A stretch of 56,861 nucleotides of DNA from Lachnospiraceae bacterium (GTDB taxonomy: Bacteria > Bacillota > Clostridia > Lachnospirales > Lachnospiraceae). This document shows, one piece after another, positions 25,889-33,811 of this stretch. How positions within the stretch are numbered: the first letter of the stretch is position 1; each line of letters opens with the position of its first letter. The stretch spans positions 1-56,861 of the forward strand of contig JALELZ010000009.1 of NCBI GenBank assembly GCA_022768465.1, given 5' to 3'. A program made the translations under genes and the position numbers. The notes below the pieces were generated by a model, which saw only the letters and a list, made by a program, of their open reading frames with translations, had not been told where the DNA came from and searched no databases.

Positions 25889-26534
25889 TAACTGCAACTG
25901 TAAATCCGAAGATCTCCTGCTCTATGCTGTTACTGACCGTCACTGGCTCGGTGATAAAACTCTTTATGAGCAGGTTGAGGAAGCTATAAAAGGCGGTGCC
26001 ACCTTCATTCAGCTTCGTGAAAAGAATCTTGATGAAGAGCATTTCCTTAAGGAAGCGCTAGAGATACAAAAGCTTTGCAAAAAATACGGCGTTCCGTTTG
26101 TTATTAATGATAATGTTGAAATCGCAAAGAAGATCGACGCAGACGGAGTCCATGTCGGACAAAGTGATATGGAGGCTCTTAATGTCAGAGAGCTCTTAGG
26201 TCCGGATAAAATAATAGGTGTTTCTACTCAGACTGTAGAGCAGGCGTTAAAGGCCGAGGCCCACGGAGCCGACTACCTCGGAGTAGGTGCAGTCTTTCCT
26301 ACAGGCTCAAAGGATGATGCAGAAGTTTTAGACCATTCTACTCTTAAAGCTATTTGCGACGCAGTTCATATCCCTGTAATCGCTATCGGCGGAATCACCC
26401 ATGACAATGTCAAGGAGCTTGGCGGAAGCGGTATCTGCGGGATTGCAGTAATAAGCGCTATATTTGCTCAACCTGATATTGAACATGCGACCGGTGAGCT
26501 TAAAAAAGCTGTCATTGATATGCTCAAAAAGTAA
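25875..26534 (+). CDS. thiE: Thiamine-phosphate synthase
   Basis: A 219-residue TIM-barrel enzyme that joins HMP pyrophosphate and thiazole phosphate to thiamine monophosphate. Signatures: GATFIQLREKNLDEEHF (about residue 36), ADGVHVGQSDMEA (about 92), IGVSTQTVEQA (about 115) and ADYLGVGAVFPTGSKDD (about 135). ATG 25875 is preceded by GGGAG and overlaps thiM. With thiM it makes a salvage pair; the HMP kinase ThiD is not in the window. Confidence 0.95.
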   Translation: MKFDNNCNCKSEDLLLYAVTDRHWLGDKTLYEQVEEAIKGGATFIQLREKNLDEEHFLKEALEIQKLCKKYGVPFVINDNVEIAKKIDADGVHVGQSDMEALNVRELLGPDKIIGVSTQTVEQALKAEAHGADYLGVGAVFPTGSKDDAEVLDHSTLKAICDAVHIPVIAIGGITHDNVKELGGSGICGIAVISAIFAQPDIEHATGELKKAVIDMLKK

Positions 26535-26583
26535 CTTGCACGATAAATATAAATATATTTGCCTGAGTTTTAATTATTACGAA

Positions 26584-26644
26584 AAGCCCTTCCGGGTCTG
26601 TGTTGGCTTTTACTTTACACATTCCCGGAAGGACTTGTTTTTCT
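26584..26644 (+). terminator. Intrinsic terminator after thiE
   Basis: AAGCCCTTCCGGG (26584-26596) pairs with CCCGGAAGGACTT (26624-26636), one mismatch, followed by GTTTTTCT. The rest of the 26535-26894 interval holds only the remnant gene at 26740-26917 and a short TGTGAATAGTT tandem repeat near 26655-26682. Confidence 0.85.
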
Positions 26645-26739
26645 AAGATACCTTTGTGAATAGTTCTCTGTGAATAGTTTTCTTATGCTTGGCTGATTTG
26701 CACTTTAAAACAACACTTTTTGTCCACCCTGACTTCTGT

Positions 26740-26917
26740 TTAAAACACATATTTTACTATTTCGCAGTTTGCCACTCCAAACCCGGCATATTCCTCATTT
26801 GTCATATCATAAAAATATGAATTAACGACTCTCGCTATACCGTTGTGGGCAACTAAAATATATGTCCCATTATTTATAACACCGTGAAAAATGATCAAGG
26901 ATTGCAATTTTTGCATG
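26740..26917 (-). pseudogene. Histidine phosphatase (phosphoglycerate mutase-like) C-terminal remnant
   Basis: A 58-codon frame (ATG 26917 to TAA 26740) reads GTYILVAHNGIARVVNSYFY and ends with GFGVANCEIVKY. This is the C-terminal catalytic part of histidine phosphatases, including the second catalytic His. The N-terminal R-H-G half is absent, so it is a decayed fragment. It overlaps the 3' end of the GW-repeat protein gene at 26895. Residues before GTY are probably not native. Confidence 0.7.
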
Positions 26918-27443
26918 GTCTATAACCGTTTGATAGCGCACTATCACGACTTGAAAGCCCGACCTTGTTAGAATCCTTCATTTTTCCAACGCTTGCGCAG
27001 CCTTGTCTGTGAAAGATCTTTGAATTTCTATTTCCTATATATGAATCTTCTACCGAAACTCCGGTTTTATTATTGTTTGCTTGTGTCTCATTAATTTCTG
27101 CTTGTGTTTCTGCCGTATTCTGCTGTGTCTGCTCTGCACCAACATATATTGATTGAACAACACCATCAACAACCCACTGCCCTGATTTATTTACTATGCT
27201 TCCATCCGGAGCTTGTCCATCAAGCAAAATATATCCATCATTTTTAAAATAATAGCACTCAGCATAATTATCGCCATTATCATCTATCCAATTCCATCCG
27301 TCACTGCACCAGCTTGTGTTTTCAGCATTTGTGCCGTACCACCATCCGGTCTCACCGCTTCCCTGCCAACCATAGGATAATGCTGTTATGCTTGTACATA
27401 ACATGGTAATCACAGAAATAAGCATTGCCAGTAACTTCTTCAT
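26895..27443 (-). CDS. Secreted GW-repeat protein with Ada-like zinc-binding tail
   Basis: A 182-residue exported protein. A signal peptide (MKKLLAMLISVITMLCTSIT) is followed by choline-binding-like wall repeats rich in Gly, Trp and Tyr (residues about 24-95, e.g. GWWYGTNAENTSWCSDGWNW). A Gln/Asn/Thr linker leads to a C-terminal domain, NSKIFHRQGCASVGKMKDSN and GYRPCKNCNP, with one His and three Cys as in the Ada-type zinc domain that ends some ComEC and nuclease proteins. The role of such a domain outside the cell is unclear. Its 3' end overlaps a remnant phosphatase gene. Confidence 0.7.
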   Translation of the reverse strand: MKKLLAMLISVITMLCTSITALSYGWQGSGETGWWYGTNAENTSWCSDGWNWIDDNGDNYAECYYFKNDGYILLDGQAPDGSIVNKSGQWVVDGVVQSIYVGAEQTQQNTAETQAEINETQANNNKTGVSVEDSYIGNRNSKIFHRQGCASVGKMKDSNKVGLSSRDSALSNGYRPCKNCNP

Positions 27444-27565
27444 AATCTCTCTCCTCTTCAGCTATATACTGATTTATTCTAATAAATCATATTTTAACTA
27501 TACCACTATAAGAGAATTATTGAAACACAACTATAGATATGCCTTTATAATTCCTATATGCAAAC

Positions 27566-27587
27566 GGCAGGAGTTTTCGCTCCTGCC
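27566..27587. terminator. Hairpin downstream of the second GW-repeat gene
   Basis: GGCAGGAG (27566-27573) and CTCCTGCC (27580-27587) form a perfect 8-bp stem with a 6-nt loop. T content after the stem is weak on both strands, so termination strength is uncertain. Confidence 0.5.
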
Positions 27588-27637
27588 TAAATCAATACAA
27601 TTATCCTTATTAAATATATATTTTTATTTACCATTTT

Positions 27638-28645
27638 TTAGAATATATTTATTACCTTCTCTTGATACAAATCATACAGCTTGTTCCACCACGTTTGATA
27701 TGTACTATATTTCCCGCCGCTTTTCAGGTAATATTCAGCCATCTTCTCTTGTCCTTTAGTGCATATTTCCGCAAGCTCATTTATATCTCCATCACTATTT
27801 TGAATTTTTTTCTTATATGTATTATATATTCTTTCATATCCTGATTTAGCGGATGAGTTACTTTTTTCGTCAAAATCTGTATCTTTGTTTTCACCAACAA
27901 CATATTTCCCGGCGTTTTGAACATTTACTTTTTTATCATTACTATTACTGTTCAGATCAGCTGATACTGATTGAGCAGGTATTAAATCCTTATATTTTGA
28001 GACATAATTAACTAAACTGCAATTAATAGTGCTTCCTGTGTCCAAGTTGTATATTTTTGTAGCGATTATACACGGCATATCATATTTTGATGCATATCCA
28101 AAGTACAATCCATCTATACAAATATTATGACCTATAAACTGAGTATAAGTTTCTTTACTTGTAAGTCTTGGATTATCAATCATGATATACCAATTCTTTT
28201 CATTAACATCATTTAGAATTCCACTATAGGCACTTTCATGGTCGTCTTGTATTTTTGTTATATTTCCCTCTATCCAGTATGGATTTCCATCGAATTTTGA
28301 TGAAAGATCAGCATCCTTTAAAACGTTTATATCGCCTTTTTGATATCCCATTTTAAAGTTCTTAAGTCTACTGTCCGTTTTTATAACTCCGTTTTCAGTC
28401 CATTGACCGGCATCGTTTACATAATATCCGTCAGGTGTTGTCGTATTAGACAGCATATAACCGTCCTGATCAAAATAATAAAATTCATCGTTTATGACTT
28501 GCCAACCATTTTTTGTATATCCACCGTCAGCGTTCAAATACCACCATTTACCATTATCCTGTTTCCATCCTGAATATGCATTTAAAGAAGTATTGACTGA
28601 ACCAATCAGTAATGCACATAAAACTGCTGATAGTAACTTTTTCAT
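27638..28645 (-). CDS. Secreted GW-repeat protein
   Basis: A 335-residue exported protein. The signal peptide (MKKLLSAVLCALLIGSVNTS) is followed by three wall-binding repeats (residues about 25-88, e.g. GWKQDNGKWWYLNADGGYTK and NGWQVINDEFYYFDQDGYML). A central domain (about 95-215) is not recognised. A Ser/Asn/Lys-rich linker leads to a helical C-terminal domain (about 268-335, YERIYNTYKKKIQNSDGDIN) of a type often seen at the end of Lachnospiraceae surface proteins. The N-terminal layout matches the neighbour at 26895-27443, so both probably bind the same wall polymer. Confidence 0.65.
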   Translation of the reverse strand: MKKLLSAVLCALLIGSVNTSLNAYSGWKQDNGKWWYLNADGGYTKNGWQVINDEFYYFDQDGYMLSNTTTPDGYYVNDAGQWTENGVIKTDSRLKNFKMGYQKGDINVLKDADLSSKFDGNPYWIEGNITKIQDDHESAYSGILNDVNEKNWYIMIDNPRLTSKETYTQFIGHNICIDGLYFGYASKYDMPCIIATKIYNLDTGSTINCSLVNYVSKYKDLIPAQSVSADLNSNSNDKKVNVQNAGKYVVGENKDTDFDEKSNSSAKSGYERIYNTYKKKIQNSDGDINELAEICTKGQEKMAEYYLKSGGKYSTYQTWWNKLYDLYQEKVINIF

Positions 28646-28667
28646 AATAATTCTCCAATTTTACTTA

Positions 28668-29900
28668 TCACCAAGCCATTGCTGATACCTCTACACTATC
28701 ATGCTGAGGCCATCCGTCATAACTTTGGAATTGAAATGCCTTTGTCTGTCCGGCAGATAAGTTATCAATAAATGAATTTTCTGCGTAAACTATCTTTCCA
28801 TCTTTTCTTAAGAGCATTGCCACATTAACAAGATCCTCATTATACTCAGATATATTTTTTACTTCTCCTGTCACAAAGCTCTCACCTGAATTTTTTTCTG
28901 AAACATTGCTGACAAGAAAATTAGAAGTTCTTTTGTATTCCATATTGTTATTCGATTCATTTATAAAGTCAGAACATTCAACGCTGTAATGTATAGTTGC
29001 TCCTTCTAATGTTTCCGGCTCAGGCATTGACATTAAGCCTACCAATGTTATAGTGTCATTTCCCATTATATAGCTTCCCATCTGATCACCAGTACCGAGG
29101 ATACTTCCATCCGAAGCTTTTATCGTCACGATAAGTTTTGGAAACTCTGCTATCTTGTTGTTATTTGGGTTATTGATTATCCCTGCATATGTTACATACT
29201 CTGTGCCGCCGAACGACGACGTCATTACTCCGAATGAATCCTTCAAAATCAATGCTTTAGGTTCTTCAGACTGTGTAGACTTTATTGTTTCAGTACTTTC
29301 TGCAGTGCCAGTCACTCTTCCCGTAGCTACTACATTCTCAAGATCAGCAAGATAATTTCTCTGCGCACTGCCGTTATTTGCCTGCATCGCTATAATACCG
29401 ATTACTTTTTTGATCTTAGTATCATAAAACATAACTACATCACAATCATAATTACCTAAATTCATAAGTGTTCCGGAAAACCTTGCTCCCTGTGCAAGTA
29501 TTCCTGCAACCTCTGAGTCATAAAAGCTTATATCTTTGCCTTCAAGCCCTGAACAAAAACCGCTAAGAAAATCTTTTGCATTCTCAATAAAATAGTCATT
29601 ACTTGTCATTACTATATCTTCTGAGTAAAACGAAAGCATCCCGTTCAGGCCATTATCTGCCATGAAATATTTTTGTGTCTCATTTACCGATCCGGTTTCG
29701 CCCCCTAAACTATTCATATCAGTATAGTAATCCGGAATGTTAAATGTATACCCACAAAATTCTATCTCCTGTCCGGAATAATCCACCTGCTTTTTGCCGT
29801 CTCCTTGCTTTTTATCAATGTTGTCTCCACAGGCTGTAAGACACACTATAAATGCTGTACTTATTACAACTGTTCTAAAAAGATTTATTACTGCCTTCAT
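28668..29900 (-). CDS. Lipoprotein with FxLYD-like domains
   Basis: A 410-residue lipoprotein. The signal peptide ends in the lipobox LTAC (Cys at about residue 24). The first half (about 40-195) is an unrecognised mixed domain. The second half has two beta-sandwich units resembling FxLYD domains: VTYAGIINNPNNNKIAEFPK (about 232) and SFVTGEVKNISEYNEDLVNV (about 343). Such domains are common in extracellular Firmicute proteins near kinases and zinc-ribbon proteins. It is only 22 bp upstream of the GW-repeat gene on the same strand, so they are likely co-transcribed. Confidence 0.65.
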   Translation of the reverse strand: MKAVINLFRTVVISTAFIVCLTACGDNIDKKQGDGKKQVDYSGQEIEFCGYTFNIPDYYTDMNSLGGETGSVNETQKYFMADNGLNGMLSFYSEDIVMTSNDYFIENAKDFLSGFCSGLEGKDISFYDSEVAGILAQGARFSGTLMNLGNYDCDVVMFYDTKIKKVIGIIAMQANNGSAQRNYLADLENVVATGRVTGTAESTETIKSTQSEEPKALILKDSFGVMTSSFGGTEYVTYAGIINNPNNNKIAEFPKLIVTIKASDGSILGTGDQMGSYIMGNDTITLVGLMSMPEPETLEGATIHYSVECSDFINESNNNMEYKRTSNFLVSNVSEKNSGESFVTGEVKNISEYNEDLVNVAMLLRKDGKIVYAENSFIDNLSAGQTKAFQFQSYDGWPQHDSVEVSAMAW

Positions 29901-29973
29901 AGCTCCTCCTAATATAAAATGCTCTTTAATTATTATGTTTGATTCATGCCCATCTTGTATTGAATATATCTAT

Positions 29974-30435
29974 TCATTCCTGAATCCCGCTGGATCTTAA
30001 TGGCTGCATATTATTTTTTAAAAGCAGTTCATTAACATCTATAATGCTTCCCGGATGTTCATTGAAGCACACCATAAGCAATGCATCTCTGGGATCTCTT
30101 GCATAAAGAGTTCCCATATGATATAACCGCAGTGCCTGCTGCGTTTCATCTAATGACAATTCTGCCGCATAGCATATCCTTAGAATAACATCTCTTTGCC
30201 GTGTCACCTTTTCCTCTGTCAAAAGCTTATATCCATAGCCTTGTGGAATATCCGCCTTCAGTAAAACATCCTGCTTTCTGAGTTTTTTCTCCTTAAGCTT
30301 TTGATTCATATATTTCATAAAATCTCTGCTGCCGTTCATCATCTCATCAGCATTTGCTTCCACAAAATTATCAATCTCTGATGGATGAGTACTCATAAGC
30401 ATCCGTTCAAGCTCATTAGTTTTTCTTTTGTACAT
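29974..30435 (-). CDS. HTH regulator divergent from a Ser/Thr kinase
   Basis: A 153-residue protein with an XRE-like helix-turn-helix at about residues 45-100 (NQKLKEKKLRKQDVLLKADI, then PQGYGYKLLTEEKVTRQRDV). The acidic N-terminus and the C-terminal half (DETQQALRLYHMGTLYARDP) are also seen in regulators found next to Hanks-type kinases in Lachnospiraceae. Only 45 bp separate it from the kinase start, so the two promoters overlap. It probably controls the kinase or is a substrate of it; that is inference from the arrangement. Confidence 0.65.
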   Translation of the reverse strand: MYKRKTNELERMLMSTHPSEIDNFVEANADEMMNGSRDFMKYMNQKLKEKKLRKQDVLLKADIPQGYGYKLLTEEKVTRQRDVILRICYAAELSLDETQQALRLYHMGTLYARDPRDALLMVCFNEHPGSIIDVNELLLKNNMQPLRSSGIQE

Positions 30436-30480
30436 TTGTATTTTCCTTTGCTATACTGAAATAAACACCGAGGTATAAAT

Positions 30481-31221
30481 ATGTTTGATTCCAAGTTGCC
30501 TGTGTCATATTACAAGGAGATAGGCGTACTCAATAAAGAACACGATCTTTATATCTTCCAGCATATAGAGACAGGCAAAATCTATATTAAAAAGCTTATG
30601 ACCGTTTACAATTTGGCTGTATATGAACAGCTTTTTAAGCATCCCATAAAAAATGTACCTCGCATCTATGCTATGTATGAAAACAATGGACTTCTCACAG
30701 TAATTGAAGAATATACATCAGGCGATACCCTGCAGGAAATCCTTGATATACACGGTCCGTTAAGTGAAGCAGAGGCTATAAGCTATACCATGCAGCTTTG
30801 TGATATCCTATCAGAAATGCATTCGCTTAAAACACCTATCATTCACAGAGACATAAAGCCTTCCAATATTATCCTCACAGAGGATGGTCGTGTTATACTT
30901 ATTGATCTTAATGCTGCCAGACTTTATACAGGTCCAAAAGGCGGCGATACAAGATTGATTGGAACTGTCGGTTATGCGGCTCCCGAGCAATTTGGTTTCA
31001 GAAGTTCTTCTCCGCAGACAGATATCTATGCCACAGGAGTTCTTCTGACTGAGCTTATAGGTTGTCCTCTTGAGAATGATAAATCCTCTTCAAATCACCG
31101 AATATCTCACAAACTCGGCAAAATAATAGACCGCTGTCTACGCATGGAGCCATCAAAGCGATACAATTCAGCATACGCACTAAAAACCGCATTGAATAAT
31201 TGCTTTAAGCTTTCGCTTTAA
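30481..31221 (+). CDS. Hanks-type serine/threonine protein kinase
   Basis: A 246-residue cytoplasmic eukaryote-like kinase without membrane or PASTA domains. The catalytic loop is IHRDIKPSNIIL (Asp124), the metal-binding motif is IDLN (Asp142, DLN instead of DFG), and GTVGYAAPEQFGF (about 161-173) is the activation-segment end. The probable ATP lysine is in KIYIKKL (37-38). The glycine-rich loop is not evident, as in several small Firmicute kinases. GAGG lies 7 bases before the ATG. It is divergent from the HTH gene and followed by a terminator and a zinc-ribbon membrane protein gene. Confidence 0.85.
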   Translation: MFDSKLPVSYYKEIGVLNKEHDLYIFQHIETGKIYIKKLMTVYNLAVYEQLFKHPIKNVPRIYAMYENNGLLTVIEEYTSGDTLQEILDIHGPLSEAEAISYTMQLCDILSEMHSLKTPIIHRDIKPSNIILTEDGRVILIDLNAARLYTGPKGGDTRLIGTVGYAAPEQFGFRSSSPQTDIYATGVLLTELIGCPLENDKSSSNHRISHKLGKIIDRCLRMEPSKRYNSAYALKTALNNCFKLSL

Positions 31222-31279
31222 TATTTCTCCATGCCTTGATTATATCAGATAATATTTTTATTACTCCCACCTCAAGGGT

Positions 31280-31298
31280 GGTGATATATCACCATTTT
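31280..31298 (+). terminator. Hairpin between kinase and zinc-ribbon genes
   Basis: GGTGATATATCACC (31280-31293) is a perfect 14-bp palindrome followed by ATTTTTA. It probably ends or attenuates the kinase transcript 24 bp before the next ATG. Confidence 0.6.
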
Positions 31299-31316
31299 TA
31301 CCAATTTGGAGTGTAT

Positions 31317-32441
31317 ATGTATCTTATTAACTGTCCTACATGTGGAAAAAGAATATCGGTTTCAGACAAGAAATGCCCTTACTGCGGATTTGAATTGGCT
31401 GATTTTCTTAGAGATAAACCATCCAATCATAACTTGAAAAAAAGAAACATTTTTTTGTTTTCAGGTATTTTATTAACCTTTTGTATCCTGTGCACTATAG
31501 TAATCTCGGTAATTACTTACTTGGGAGATGAGAATATTTCTGATAACTCAATTATTAGCGACACATATCCCGACGATTTCAAAAAATTTAATACTAAAAG
31601 TTCAGCAGTTTCACCAATCATAAACACAACACAGCTTGCAGGTGTATATATGGGCGATGAACATGCCATGCTTATATTATCCGATGACGGTACTGCACAT
31701 TATTATTCAAATGAAGTTGCATACACTGACATAAACTGCAGTTGGGATATTTCTGAATCAAATGTTAATGTGTATCTCGAGAAAATTCACTGCACAATTT
31801 CAGCGGACACAGCATCTTATCCAAAACTTATTTTCACATCTGACAGCTCCAATTGGGAATCAGAGGAATATGAAAAAGTTGACGTTGATCCTGATTCATA
31901 CTTAAAGCGTACTATTGTTACTAATGATCATTCTGCTTACATGCTTTCTGATGGCAGACTTCACTACGAAATATCCGGACTAAGTTTCATTTTGCCGAAA
32001 TATTTTTGTGATACTGCAGATGCTCTTGATAGCGACCCGCATTCTTCGATTTTCATAGATGTTGATGTGACCATGGATTTTACAGGTACAGTATTTTTTA
32101 ATGACAATCTGACAACATATTCCGAAGATCTGTCGTCTGAGAATGCCGGTGACATTTTCATTTCCTTTGCATCACGATTTGTCGATAATCCAAGCTTTTC
32201 TAAACCTGAAGCTGTTACAGTTGCCGGACTTCCTGCATACAAAGCCTATCTTAAAAATGCCACTTACAAAAAAAGCTATTACTCATTTGTCGGTTACCAA
32301 TCAAATGGATATATAGTTATTATTCCTAAAAATGACATTAAAAAAAATATCATCATATTTTTCTGCCAGACTTCCGACAGAAAACGTGATGATACAGATG
32401 GTTTTTATGAGATTTTAGAAAGTGCGTCTATACTACAATGA
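31317..32441 (+). CDS. Zinc-ribbon single-pass membrane protein
   Basis: A 374-residue protein. The cytoplasmic N-terminus is a zinc ribbon (INCPTCGKRISVSDKKCPYC, Cys 6, 9, 20, 23). One membrane helix follows at about residues 42-65 (FLFSGILLTFCILCTIVISV). The extracellular part of about 300 residues is Ser/Asp-rich with a beta-type fold that I do not recognise; a segment AGVYMGDEHAMLILSDDGTA (about 110) is common in similar proteins. ATG 31317 follows GGAG. Zinc-ribbon membrane proteins next to Hanks kinases may act as their sensors or substrates; that link is inferred. Confidence 0.6.
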   Translation: MYLINCPTCGKRISVSDKKCPYCGFELADFLRDKPSNHNLKKRNIFLFSGILLTFCILCTIVISVITYLGDENISDNSIISDTYPDDFKKFNTKSSAVSPIINTTQLAGVYMGDEHAMLILSDDGTAHYYSNEVAYTDINCSWDISESNVNVYLEKIHCTISADTASYPKLIFTSDSSNWESEEYEKVDVDPDSYLKRTIVTNDHSAYMLSDGRLHYEISGLSFILPKYFCDTADALDSDPHSSIFIDVDVTMDFTGTVFFNDNLTTYSEDLSSENAGDIFISFASRFVDNPSFSKPEAVTVAGLPAYKAYLKNATYKKSYYSFVGYQSNGYIVIIPKNDIKKNIIIFFCQTSDRKRDDTDGFYEILESASILQ

Positions 32442-32489
32442 CAAATATTATTCTTATGAATGCTTAATTTAATCAATTTATCCTAATCC

Positions 32490-33695
32490 TCACGCAACTA
32501 CCACTGCCAGATACAGTATTACCAGCAATGCGAAATTGATTAATGTAAATCTGCGTACAAATTTTCCCGTCTCGGCAAAGCTTTGTGCCGCATACAGCTT
32601 ATAGGTTATTAGACTTGCCATTGATGCTATCAAGGTTCCGAGTCCGCCTATATTGGTTCCGAGTATAAGTGCTCTGCCGTTTGCTGTAAAATTCGATAAC
32701 AGCACTGCTGCCGGAACATTACTTATTATCTGAGAAACAACTATGGAAATAAGCAATGCTCTGCCTTTAATAAGCTGTTCGATCAGGTTACTGACCGCAG
32801 TAAGCTTTCCCATATTTCCTGAGAAAATAAAGAAAAACACAAAGGTCAAAAGCAGGAGGTAGTCAACATTTCTTAAAGCTTTTCTGTCTGTTATCAACAT
32901 TGCGGCGGTTATGCCAACAAATAACACATATTCATTAAAAACTTTTGCCACTGTCAAAATGCAAAGTACAAATAACAAAAGGAATATGAACAGCTTCATT
33001 TCCTTCGTCTTTTCATTGTTTTTATAAGAAGTTGAGGTCGAAGCCTGTAGTTGTGCTTGACCTACTGTTACATTAACAGTTTGCTTAGCTGCCCGGGTGC
33101 CTTCAAAATCATGTTTTACTTCAATCTCATTACTGTCACCTTTCCCAATGCTAATGAATGTCAGCAAAACTATGAGCAGCAGCGACAATATAAAGAGTGG
33201 CAGCATCAGCTTTATAAAATCAGGCATAGTGTATCCATATTTCGCATAGAGATATAGATTCTGCGGATTTCCGAGCGGGGTCAGCATGCTTCCTAAATTT
33301 GCGGCAACCGTCTCCATTACAAGACAGTTTATAAGCTCTTTGCCGACACTGCCCAGTCTTTCAAATGTCATTATCGTAAACGGCACCATGGTTACAAGTG
33401 TCACATCATTGGTTATAAACATACTTAAAGCCATGCATGTCAGCACAAGCAGAAGTGCTACCTTTCTTTGACCATGTGCTCTTTTTAAAAGTGAAGCACT
33501 CATAGTATCAAATACACCTATATCCTTAAAGCCCTGTACGACTGCCATAAGACAATACAGCAATATAAGCACCCTTAAATTTATGTATTCTAAATATCCC
33601 GTATTCACCGGTACGAAAAATACAGACAGGAGCGCTGCCGCCCCTGCCACACATAATACAGTTTCTTTTTTGAAAAATTCTTTAATTAATGTCAT
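32490..33695 (-). CDS. ArsB/NhaD/SLC13-superfamily anion permease
   Basis: A 401-residue permease of the ion transporter superfamily with about 11 helices. ALSMFITNDVTLVTMVPFTI (about residue 90) and ETVAANLGSMLTPLGNPQNL (about 128) match the paired reentrant motifs of ArsB, NhaD and citrate-type carriers, and GTNIGGLGTLIASMASLITY (about 345) is the C-terminal copy. The transported ion cannot be settled. A hydrophilic Thr/Gln/Ser-rich insert lies at about residues 195-232, between the two halves. Confidence 0.8.
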   Translation of the reverse strand: MTLIKEFFKKETVLCVAGAAALLSVFFVPVNTGYLEYINLRVLILLYCLMAVVQGFKDIGVFDTMSASLLKRAHGQRKVALLLVLTCMALSMFITNDVTLVTMVPFTIMTFERLGSVGKELINCLVMETVAANLGSMLTPLGNPQNLYLYAKYGYTMPDFIKLMLPLFILSLLLIVLLTFISIGKGDSNEIEVKHDFEGTRAAKQTVNVTVGQAQLQASTSTSYKNNEKTKEMKLFIFLLLFVLCILTVAKVFNEYVLFVGITAAMLITDRKALRNVDYLLLLTFVFFFIFSGNMGKLTAVSNLIEQLIKGRALLISIVVSQIISNVPAAVLLSNFTANGRALILGTNIGGLGTLIASMASLITYKLYAAQSFAETGKFVRRFTLINFALLVILYLAVVVA

Positions 33696-33725
33696 TGCGT
33701 CATCTCGTCTTATTGAATTAACAGA

Positions 33726-33775
33726 AAAAATTATACCCCATTATACCTTCGAAAGCAAAGGTATAATAGGGTATA
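33726..33775 (-). terminator. Strong intrinsic terminator after the AspA/AstE-like gene
   Basis: TATACCCCATTATACCTT (33732-33749) pairs with AAGGTATAATAGGGTATA (33758-33775) with one mismatch, a 17-bp stem. Read leftward it is followed by a run of T (33731-33725). It ends the frlB-importer-deacylase transcript. Confidence 0.85.
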
Positions 33776-33811
33776 GCATCTGGTATGTTTATTCCTGATT
33801 ATTCTCCAAAT

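Noticed and set aside
26645-26739. CRISPR-like short repeats (TGTGAATAGTT twice)
   Set aside because: Only two copies, 17 bp apart, with no further units; this is a simple local duplication.
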